Shown: positions 44,248 to 51,600 of the stretch, piece by piece
Numbering within the stretch: the stretch's first letter is position 1
How the letters are laid out: each line of letters begins with the position of its first letter
Program-made: the position numbers and the translations under genes
The notes under the pieces: generated by a model
The model's database searches: none
What the model saw: only the letters and a program-made list of their open reading frames with translations
What the model was told of the DNA's origin: nothing
From: Limnohabitans sp. Rim11
Lineage (GTDB): Bacteria; Pseudomonadota; Gammaproteobacteria; Burkholderiales; Burkholderiaceae_C
Direction: 5' to 3'
DNA length: 64,000 bases
Assembly: GCF_001269365.1 (NCBI RefSeq)
Contig: NZ_CXOM01000001.1
Span: forward strand, 744,090 to 808,089

Positions 44248-45870
44248 ATGAGCGATTGGGGAGATCAGTGGCCTGAGATGCGCCAAGAAGCGCATTTTGG
44301 TGATCGCGTGGTGACATGCTTTCAACATAGACCGCTTAGTCTGTATGCACTGCTACACGAGGCATTCAAAAGCAACCCCACCGGCGAGGCTTTGGTGTGT
44401 GGCCCAGAGCGCCTTCGCTACGACGAATTGATCAAGCAGTCTTCACAATTGGCAACGGGCTTGGCCCGACGCGGCGTCAAGGCGGGTGATCGGGTGGCCA
44501 TGTTGCTTGGCAATCGAAATGAATTTGTCGTCACGTTGTTTGCATTGGCTCATTTAGGCGCTATTGCTGTTCCCATCAGCATTCGGGAGCAGGCACCGGG
44601 CTTGGCTTATATGTTGTCGCATTGCGCTGCTGTCATGGTGGTGCATGAGGCCGATTTATCGCCTCTGTTGCCTTCAGCAGTCGACGCGCCGGCACTCCAC
44701 CATCGCGTCGCCATGGCGGCGTGCGAGGGTTCTGAATTGTTTGCCAGTCTGTTAGAAGACGGGGTGGTACCTCCCATTCACGAAGTAGCGGAGGAAGACA
44801 CAGCAGTCATTTTGTACACCTCGGGCACAACGGGGCGGCCCAAGGGTGCCATGCTGACGCATTTGGGCATTGTGCATTCTTCTTTGCACTACCAAATTGC
44901 CATGGACCTCAAGGCTTCAGACGCTTCCATTGCGGCTGTGCCCTTGAGTCATGTGACCGGCTTGATTGCCTTGATTACCACCCTCACTTTGGTGGCTGGC
45001 AAGCTGGTCATCATGCCCAGTTTTAAAGCAGCAGACTTCTTGATGTTGGCTGAGCGTGAGGGCATGACCCACACCCTCATGGTGCCTGCCATGTACAACT
45101 TGTGTTTGTTGCAAAGTGATTTCGATCAATACAACTTATCGCGCTGGCGCATTGGTGCGTTTGGCGGTGCGCCCATGCCTGTGGCCACCATCGAGCGTTT
45201 GGCGCATAGCGTGCCATCGCTCATGCTGATGAATTGCTATGGCTCCACAGAATCTACGTCGCCCTCAACGATCATGCCATCTGGACAAACAGCGGCGCAC
45301 AACGATTCGGTTGGCTTGCCATTGGTCTATGCCGAAATTCGAATCATGGACGATAACGGCCGTGAGGTGCCACCCAATGTGCTGGGTGAAATTTGGATCA
45401 AAGGCCCGCATGTAGTGCCTGGTTATTGGGACAATCTAGAGGCCACTCAGGCCAATTTCACAGGTGGGTTTTGGCGCTCTGGCGACATTGGTTCGATGGA
45501 CGCACAGGGCTACGTCAAAGTGGTTGATCGCAAAAAAGACATGATCAATCGCGGTGGTTACAAAATTTTTACCATTGAAGTTGAGAACGCGCTCTATGCA
45601 CATCCGACAGTTCAAGAGTGTGCGGTGGTGTCAAAGCCCTGTCCCGTGTTGGGTGAGCGTGTGCATGCCTTTGTGATGCTCAAGACGGCGGACGCCGTGG
45701 AGGACGAACTGCGTGAGTTTTGTCTCACCAGACTGTCAGATTACAAGGTGCCTGAAAGCTTCACTTTTTCAACGACACCGCTGCCTCGAAACGCCAATGG
45801 CAAGTTGGTTAAAAAAGAGATGCGTGATCAATTGCTAAAGTCGCTATCGTCAATCAACAAAGCCTTCTAG
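44248..45870 (+). CDS. AMP-dependent acyl-CoA synthetase/ligase
   Basis: 540-residue adenylate-forming enzyme that activates a carboxylic acid with ATP and CoA. P-loop YTSGTTGRPKGAMLTH at about 189-204, A5 motif NCYGSTESTSPS, A7 SGDIG, A8 DRKKDMINRGGYKIFTIEVENAL, and A10 PRNANGKLVKKEM with the catalytic Lys. Substrate-pocket residues are not diagnostic; medium-chain, aryl or terpenoid acids are options, and the AtuA neighbour favours an isoprenoid-like or branched acid. Its 3' end overlaps the convergent M29/NicX-like gene by 21 bp. Confidence 0.87.
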   Translation: MSDWGDQWPEMRQEAHFGDRVVTCFQHRPLSLYALLHEAFKSNPTGEALVCGPERLRYDELIKQSSQLATGLARRGVKAGDRVAMLLGNRNEFVVTLFALAHLGAIAVPISIREQAPGLAYMLSHCAAVMVVHEADLSPLLPSAVDAPALHHRVAMAACEGSELFASLLEDGVVPPIHEVAEEDTAVILYTSGTTGRPKGAMLTHLGIVHSSLHYQIAMDLKASDASIAAVPLSHVTGLIALITTLTLVAGKLVIMPSFKAADFLMLAEREGMTHTLMVPAMYNLCLLQSDFDQYNLSRWRIGAFGGAPMPVATIERLAHSVPSLMLMNCYGSTESTSPSTIMPSGQTAAHNDSVGLPLVYAEIRIMDDNGREVPPNVLGEIWIKGPHVVPGYWDNLEATQANFTGGFWRSGDIGSMDAQGYVKVVDRKKDMINRGGYKIFTIEVENALYAHPTVQECAVVSKPCPVLGERVHAFVMLKTADAVEDELREFCLTRLSDYKVPESFTFSTTPLPRNANGKLVKKEMRDQLLKSLSSINKAF

Positions 45871-47004
45871 CAAATCGACTGGATCGCCAAACCGGCTGGC
45901 AATTTCAATCACCTCAGGGTCGCGAAGTGCAGACAAGAAGCCTTGATCAATCAGGGTATTGTCGCCAGCTTTCACAGTGGCATCTAGCGTAACCAGGTCC
46001 ATGTGAATCGGCGGCTCTTCCCAGTCTGGCATGACGCGTCGGATGTAATCGTTGGGCTTGGTGAGGTCTATGCCAAAGTGCAATGCCCCTGGAGAGTTAG
46101 ACCCAGCTGGGTAGATCGTGTGCCTAGGTGACTTGGGGTTAAAACCACAACCGCCGCCTTCGATCATTCGGCCGCCCACCAACATGTCGCGCAAAATAAT
46201 TGCCTCTTGAGAGTGCCCAGTGACTTGGCTGACGTACTCGCCTTCAAAGTGAACCCCAATGCGCTCTTCAAAGGGTTTGGGAAAACCGACAGCCCATTGA
46301 GGATACAAAACGCCGCTCATTTGCGTTGGAATAGACAGGTTATTTTTGACTGCGTTGTGGTCCCATAAATTAGGGCCATGGGTGGGTAAGTAATGCACAT
46401 ACGAGCCATCCGTTTCGGCGGTCATGAGGCCGCGCCAACGGTTGGTGGAAAGTTGGTTAGCGCGCATCTCTGGCGTAAAGTGAATTTTGAAATCGCTGCC
46501 CCGCTCATCAGAAAACTGCAAATCGAATTCACCTTCTTGGGGATATCGTTTGGCAGTGGCTTGAATGATGGCGCCAATGACATCGATGGGAAATCTGGCC
46601 TCTGGTGTCTGCAGCAAGTCCAAGTTTCTAAAATAAGTGATCTTGACCCAGCGCTGGCCTTTACGTCGCATGGCAATGAAGAATGGGTCGATGATGGAGC
46701 AGAACCACGTGGACACCACAAATTGCGAAGCTTCGACCAAAGCCTTGATGTGTTCTGGCATGGCCGTGACGCGTGAGTTGGGTTCAGTGTAAATGCGAAC
46801 CGTAGCGCCTCTGGCCTTGGCCAGTCCTATGACTGCGTCAATGACGCGATGATCGAGCAGCGGATCAGACAAAATGAGTACTTGATCGCCGGGTCGAATG
46901 GCGAAGACTCTTTGAAAATTTTCTAAAGCCTGAAAAAAGTTTTTAGTTTCAGTAGCTGACGCAGCAGGCGCTATTGGCATGCCTCGGTATATTGTGTGAT
47001 CCAT
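45850..47004 (-). CDS. M29 aminopeptidase/NicX-like metalloprotein
   Basis: 384-residue protein from MDHTIYRGMPIAP (47004, TGAGG upstream). It resembles the M29 aminopeptidase fold that also contains 2,5-dihydroxypyridine dioxygenase NicX: FAIRPGDQVLILSDPLLDHRVIDAV at the N-terminus, GSDFKIHFTPEMRA in the middle, GVHFEGEYVSQVTG, PAGSNSPGALHFGIDL and PPIHMDLVTLDATV near the end, the last two being where family metal ligands lie. I cannot decide between peptidase-like hydrolase and ring-cleavage dioxygenase. Last gene of the minus-strand operon AroE-KstD-Bug, 8 bases after the Bug stop. Confidence 0.5.
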   Translation of the reverse strand: MDHTIYRGMPIAPAASATETKNFFQALENFQRVFAIRPGDQVLILSDPLLDHRVIDAVIGLAKARGATVRIYTEPNSRVTAMPEHIKALVEASQFVVSTWFCSIIDPFFIAMRRKGQRWVKITYFRNLDLLQTPEARFPIDVIGAIIQATAKRYPQEGEFDLQFSDERGSDFKIHFTPEMRANQLSTNRWRGLMTAETDGSYVHYLPTHGPNLWDHNAVKNNLSIPTQMSGVLYPQWAVGFPKPFEERIGVHFEGEYVSQVTGHSQEAIILRDMLVGGRMIEGGGCGFNPKSPRHTIYPAGSNSPGALHFGIDLTKPNDYIRRVMPDWEEPPIHMDLVTLDATVKAGDNTLIDQGFLSALRDPEVIEIASRFGDPVDLLEGFVD

Positions 47005-47012
47005 GCAAAGCC

Positions 47013-47990
47013 TCAATCAACAGTGGTGCCCGAACGTTTGATGGCTTGTCCCCAGCGCTCAATTTCAACTTGAATGAATGAGCGCAACGCAGCAGGACTG
47101 GTGGGCGATGATTCTGAACCGCGGCTATTCAGTTGCTGTTTGAGTGCATCATCCGCCAAGATCTTTTGCATGGCTTGGCCCACTTTTTCAAGAACGGCGG
47201 GTGGTGTACCAGCTGGGGCAAACAAGGCGTCCCACGCACTCACGTCAAAGCCTGGTACGCCTGACTCGGCAATGGTGGGGATGTCTGGAAAACTGCTGAC
47301 TCTTTGCAGTGTGCTCACGGCCAAGCCTTTGAGCCTGCCGTTGCGCACATGAGGTGCCGTATTGGGCATGACGTCAATCATGAAATCGATGCGATCGGCA
47401 ATGACGTCAGTAATGGCGGCTGCACCGCCGCGATATGGAATGTGAACAACGGCCAAGCCGGCTTGGGCCTTGAGCGTCTCGCCGGCCAAATGTGAGGTGG
47501 TTCCGTTGCCTGCAGAAGCAAAAGAATATTTACCAGGATTTTTCTTCAGCTCAACCAGCAATTCTTTCATGGACTTCACTTGCAGGCCAGGCCGAACAAC
47601 CAATAAAGCAGCAATTCTGGAAAGACGCGTGATGGGTTCAAAATCTTTGATGGGATCGAAGCCCGGGTTCTTGTAAAGCGTTTGATTGATGGCATGCGTG
47701 CCATTGGTGCCATACACCAAGGTATAACCATCTGCCGCTGCGCGGCTGCCGTTGCTGACACCCACATTGCCGCCTGCACCGCCAATGTTTTCAAACACAA
47801 CACTCTGCCCCAACTCTTGCGCAAGCTTAGACAAAGTGAGGCGCGCCAAGATGTCGCCACCGCCACCTGCAGGAAACGGCACAATGATTTTGATGGGTTT
47901 GGTGGGGTAGTCTGTGGTGCTGCGTTGGGCATAGGCTTGACTTGCAAAGCCAGCGGCCAAGGCCATGAGTGTTTGACGCCTAGAAAGCAT
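47013..47990 (-). CDS. Bug-family (TTT) solute-binding protein
   Basis: 325-residue periplasmic receptor. MLSRRQTLMALAAGFASQAYA is a Tat-like signal (Ser-Arg-Arg). KPIKIIVPFPAGGGGDILARL is ligand loop 1; KYSFASAGNGTTSHLAGETL and VVHIPYRGGAAAITDVIADR form loop 2. RBS AGGAGA precedes the ATG. It lies between the KstD-like flavoprotein and the M29/NicX-like gene on one strand; it should capture the substrate of that operon. No TctAB permease. Confidence 0.9.
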   Translation of the reverse strand: MLSRRQTLMALAAGFASQAYAQRSTTDYPTKPIKIIVPFPAGGGGDILARLTLSKLAQELGQSVVFENIGGAGGNVGVSNGSRAAADGYTLVYGTNGTHAINQTLYKNPGFDPIKDFEPITRLSRIAALLVVRPGLQVKSMKELLVELKKNPGKYSFASAGNGTTSHLAGETLKAQAGLAVVHIPYRGGAAAITDVIADRIDFMIDVMPNTAPHVRNGRLKGLAVSTLQRVSSFPDIPTIAESGVPGFDVSAWDALFAPAGTPPAVLEKVGQAMQKILADDALKQQLNSRGSESSPTSPAALRSFIQVEIERWGQAIKRSGTTVD

Positions 47991-48061
47991 GGGTCTTGTC
48001 TCCTGTTGTTGTCGTTTCGATCATACGACAGAGTGCCAAAAAATCACCCCCATGCTAACGC

Positions 48062-49813
48062 TTAGTTTGCTGATCGCGACCTTGTGATGGCATGCTTTGC
48101 AGCCAAATAACCAAAGGTGATGGCAGGGCCAATGGTGATGCCCGGCGCCGGATAAACACCGCCCATGATGGAATGCATATCGTTGCCACATGCATACAAG
48201 CCAGATATGACATCTCTTTGTGCGTTTAGTACTTGTGCATTGGCGTTGGTGATCAAGCCGGTTGCTGCACCAATGTCCCCCGGATAAAGTGCAATGGCGT
48301 AGAAAGGGCCATTGGTCAATGCGCCCAAGCAGGGGTTAGGGCCTGGCCAGGTAGCGTCGCCATTGGCGCGTTGGTAATCTGTGGTGCCACGTTGAAAATC
48401 TAAATCAACGCCTTCCTTGGCCATCTGATTAAAGCGTTCTACCGTGGCTTGCAATTGGTTTGATGGCAGCTTGATTTGCAATGCCAAATCCTTGAGTGAT
48501 TGACCTTGTTTCAAATAGCCATCTGCTAGGAAAGGTGCTAATCCTTTGCCACCTGGACGAATCATGCCAAGGCCGTAACGTTTCAATGCACCTGCATCGC
48601 AAACCAGCCAAGAAGGAATGCAAGGTGTACGGGTGTGATGCACTTGCATGGCAATGCCAAAGAGGTGATACGAAGTCGATTCGTTCACAAAGCGTTGACC
48701 TTGGCTGTCAACAGTCAGCATGCCCGGCTTGCCACGGTCCATCACAAAGTGAGGAAAGGATGCGATGGTGCCATCGGCACGTTGACGTATGGAAACCGGC
48801 GCCCAAAATGCATGGCTAAAGCCGCCTGTGCCCAAATGACCACCCGCTTTGAATGCCAAGTCTTGTGCGCGGCCCGTATGGCCGGGTCCTGCTGGGCACC
48901 AGATTTCTTTGGCGCCAGGTAACAGATCTGCACGCCGCTCAGCATGGCGGTTAAATCCGCCGCTAGCCATCACCACACCACCCTTGCTGTTCACGGTGAT
49001 ACGTTGGCCATTTTGCGCGAGTACGACACCTTGAATGCCCTTGTCGTTTTGAACCAAATCCGTGAGTTCTGTGTTGGTGAGCAGCAAGCCCTTGCGTTCA
49101 ATGTAGCTGTGCAGCATGCGACCGATCATGGCGTTGCCCATGACCCAGCGGGTACTGCGGGGCTGAACCAGTTTGTCCCAGCAGTGACGCAGCACAATGC
49201 GCAGGCTGTAGTTGAATGATTGAAAAGTTTCAGTGAGTCGCAATAGATGAAAAATATCATCGCGATCTACCATCATGCCACCAAGCACCGTGAATTCAGG
49301 AATGGGATGCCGCACCAGTCCAATGTTAGGCCCTAACAATTTACCATCGAAGGGTTGGGGTTCAATGGCCCTGCCTCTTAAAACGGAGCCCTCTAGTTCC
49401 GACAAGTAATCTGGGTGCAGCATTCGGACTTGGAATTGCAATGCGCTGTTATTTTCTAGATTGGCAATGGCTTTGGGGCCGTTGTCAATGAAAGCTTGAC
49501 GCATCTCAGGTTCAGACCGATCGCCCACAGCGTTGTTCAAAAATGTAGTCACGCGTTCAGGTGTGTCTTCGGGATTAACTTCTAGGCCTCGTTTTGTACC
49601 AGGCACCCATGCTGTGGAAGCTGACAAGGCGGTGGTGCCGCCGACATGCGCCATGCGTTCGACCAATAAAACACGCGCGCCATCGATCGCAGCATTGAGC
49701 GCAGCAGAAAAACCTGCGGCGCCAGAACCAATGACGATCAAGTCGACGGTGTCTTGGTCTTTAAATTGAGAAAGATCGGTGCTGATGCGATCTTGAAGCT
49801 TTGAGATTTTCAT
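48062..49813 (-). CDS. KstD-like FAD-dependent ketone dehydrogenase
   Basis: 583-residue flavoprotein from the ATG at 49813 (AGAGG eight bases upstream; GTG and ATG lie 3 and 2 codons earlier). FAD motif GSGAAG 29-34, VERMAHVGGTTALSASTAWVPG, and the C-terminal GGVYPAPGITIGPAITFGYLAA with Tyr554 and Gly558 at the places of KstD Tyr487/Gly491, which hold the enolised ketone in 3-ketosteroid delta-1-dehydrogenase. So a ring ketone dehydrogenated next to its carbonyl is likely; a steroid is not, given AroE, Bug and aromatic-acid neighbours. Stop of AroE is 22 bases upstream. Paralogue at 51601. Confidence 0.83.
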   Translation of the reverse strand: MKISKLQDRISTDLSQFKDQDTVDLIVIGSGAAGFSAALNAAIDGARVLLVERMAHVGGTTALSASTAWVPGTKRGLEVNPEDTPERVTTFLNNAVGDRSEPEMRQAFIDNGPKAIANLENNSALQFQVRMLHPDYLSELEGSVLRGRAIEPQPFDGKLLGPNIGLVRHPIPEFTVLGGMMVDRDDIFHLLRLTETFQSFNYSLRIVLRHCWDKLVQPRSTRWVMGNAMIGRMLHSYIERKGLLLTNTELTDLVQNDKGIQGVVLAQNGQRITVNSKGGVVMASGGFNRHAERRADLLPGAKEIWCPAGPGHTGRAQDLAFKAGGHLGTGGFSHAFWAPVSIRQRADGTIASFPHFVMDRGKPGMLTVDSQGQRFVNESTSYHLFGIAMQVHHTRTPCIPSWLVCDAGALKRYGLGMIRPGGKGLAPFLADGYLKQGQSLKDLALQIKLPSNQLQATVERFNQMAKEGVDLDFQRGTTDYQRANGDATWPGPNPCLGALTNGPFYAIALYPGDIGAATGLITNANAQVLNAQRDVISGLYACGNDMHSIMGGVYPAPGITIGPAITFGYLAAKHAITRSRSAN

Positions 49814-49835
49814 GGCCATCACCTCTAGGGCCCCT

Positions 49836-50630
49836 TCACTGGTCTAACAAGAACTGAACCATGAGCTCTCGAACTTGAACAAACATGTCTGCACCCGTAG
49901 AAGTGTTGCAACCTTTGGCTCGCGCGGCTGCTATCAATGGCGGAATGGCTGGCGCTGTAATCACGCAACCAATGAACATATGGGGCTTGATGGCGTCGAT
50001 GTCGATGGGTGAAGCGTCGCTCTCCCGCATCCCCATGGGCGTGGCATTGATGGCAATATCACAGCCGCTTGGGTTGGAGGAGCCCGCAGTGACATGGCCC
50101 AACTTCAAAGTGTTGAGACGTTGAATGAGCGAATTGCGACGATCGGTATTTTCATCATGAATGGTCAACTCACTGACGCCGGCCAACACCATGGCATGTG
50201 CAATGGCAGAGCCAGCGCCACCTGCACCCACTAACAATGCTTTTTTGTTTCGAAGATGAAAGCCTTTTGACTCAATGGCTTTGACATAACCCAGTCCATC
50301 GAACATATCGCCATGCCATGAGCCATCTGCATTGCGACGAATGGTGTTGACTGCGCCCAAGAAATCTGCTCGAGGTGAGTGGGTGGCGCAAAGCGCATGG
50401 CAATCAAATTTATGGGGGATGGTGACGATGATGCCATCAACATTGCGTGCCAAAGAAACGCCCTCAAACCATTGTGTTAAATCTTGGGTGGGCACTTGGG
50501 CGGGAATACAAATGGCGTCTTTGCCATTCAGTTCAAAAGCTTGCGTCATGCCAAAAGGTGATTTCACTTGAGCAATGGGGTCGCCCACAATGATGTGAAC
50601 TCGGGTGGCGCCGCTTAATTTGTCGAGCAT
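49836..50630 (-). CDS. Shikimate/quinate dehydrogenase-like protein (atypical substrate motif)
   Basis: 264-residue AroE-family NAD(P) oxidoreductase. Catalytic Lys74 in VTIPHKF, Asn95 in GAVNTI and Asp111 in DMFDGLG are kept; NAD(P) loop GAGGAGSA at 136-143. The carboxylate-holding S-x-S motif of AroE (SKSPxxHN) is changed to QVKSPFGMTQ: first Ser replaced by Val, conserved His lost. That argues against biosynthetic shikimate dehydrogenase and for a different cyclohexane acid. First gene of the operon AroE-KstD-Bug-M29/NicX, divergent from IclR 50765. Confidence 0.82.
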   Translation of the reverse strand: MLDKLSGATRVHIIVGDPIAQVKSPFGMTQAFELNGKDAICIPAQVPTQDLTQWFEGVSLARNVDGIIVTIPHKFDCHALCATHSPRADFLGAVNTIRRNADGSWHGDMFDGLGYVKAIESKGFHLRNKKALLVGAGGAGSAIAHAMVLAGVSELTIHDENTDRRNSLIQRLNTLKLGHVTAGSSNPSGCDIAINATPMGMRESDASPIDIDAIKPHMFIGCVITAPAIPPLIAAARAKGCNTSTGADMFVQVRELMVQFLLDQ

Positions 50631-50684
50631 GGTGAATGGATGGAAAGACTTGAAGATGTCGCAGTTTATCCAAAATTGGAACGT

Positions 50685-50701
50685 TGTTCAACTTTCGAAC
50701 A
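50685..50701. promoter_or_regulatory. Candidate IclR operator TGTTC-N7-GAACA
   Basis: Perfect 5-bp inverted repeat TGTTC/GAACA spaced by 7, in the 134-bp gap between the divergent AroE-like gene (start 50630) and IclR gene (start 50765). Position suits joint control of both directions. Confidence 0.5.
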
Positions 50702-50764
50702 TAATGTCATTTTCATGATAAAGTTTGAAAAATTTTGTAATCCTTCAACCACTTTTTTAAACAC

Positions 50765-51580
50765 ATGAGCGGCGTCCTAGAAAGAACCTTGGGCATTTTG
50801 GAGCTCCTGTCAGCGCAAGGGCAGGGCATGGAATTGGTGGCCATTGCCGACCGGCTCAACATGCCCAAAAGTGCTGCACATCGATTGTTGGTTGACCTGA
50901 TTCGCTTGGGTTATGTCAGGCAAGCGCGCGACTTGGGTGAATATGTGCTCACCACCAAATTGGTATCGATGGGTTTGAGCTACCTTAGTCAAACGGGTGT
51001 GATTGATGTGGCACAGCCGTTGTTAGACAGGTTGGCAGAGCAAACGGGCGAGTTGGTTCGCCTGTCTGTGGTGGACGGTGACAGGTTGACCTGGGTGGCT
51101 CGTGCACAGGGGGCCAGGCAAGGATTGCGTTATGACCCAGACATGGGCAGTATTGCGCGCCTGAGTTGTTCGTCTTCGGGTTGGGCATGGCTTTCCACGT
51201 TAAAAGACGATGCCGCATTGAAATTGGTGTCCCAACAAGGTTTGGGCATGCCACAAGAATTTGGTCCCAATGCGCCAAAAAATTTAAAAGTGCTACTCAA
51301 GGTTTTGCAAGACACACGCAAAGCAGGTTTTGCATTGACAGAAGAAACTTACACGGCAGGCTTGAACGCCATTGCGGTACCGGTGGGTCTGGCGGGCCAA
51401 TTGCCTATGGGAACCATCAGTGTGGCTGGGCCTTCTTCACGCCTAACGCGTGAACGCATGTTGAGCATGGTGCCGCAGCTAATGTCGGCTGCTGCGCAAT
51501 TGGCCGCTGCCAGCGGTGCATCCCCTATTTTGTCTCGCGGTTCCAGCAAATCTTCTTTGCAGCCGATTTACGCCGCTTAG
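50765..51580 (+). CDS. IclR family transcriptional regulator
   Basis: 271-residue regulator: MSGVLERTLGILELLSAQG, AIADRLNMPKSAAHRLLVDLIRLGYV (recognition helix), then the effector domain with LVRLSVVDGDRLTWVARAQG, TLKDDAALKLVSQQ and FALTEETYTAGLNAIAVPV. Divergent from the AroE-KstD operon and 20 bases upstream of the KstD-NIPSNAP gene, hence likely local regulator of both. Less like PcaR than the 13730 and 62334 proteins. Confidence 0.87.
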   Translation: MSGVLERTLGILELLSAQGQGMELVAIADRLNMPKSAAHRLLVDLIRLGYVRQARDLGEYVLTTKLVSMGLSYLSQTGVIDVAQPLLDRLAEQTGELVRLSVVDGDRLTWVARAQGARQGLRYDPDMGSIARLSCSSSGWAWLSTLKDDAALKLVSQQGLGMPQEFGPNAPKNLKVLLKVLQDTRKAGFALTEETYTAGLNAIAVPVGLAGQLPMGTISVAGPSSRLTRERMLSMVPQLMSAAAQLAAASGASPILSRGSSKSSLQPIYAA

Positions 51581-51600
51581 ATCCGCCATTACCAACTGCC

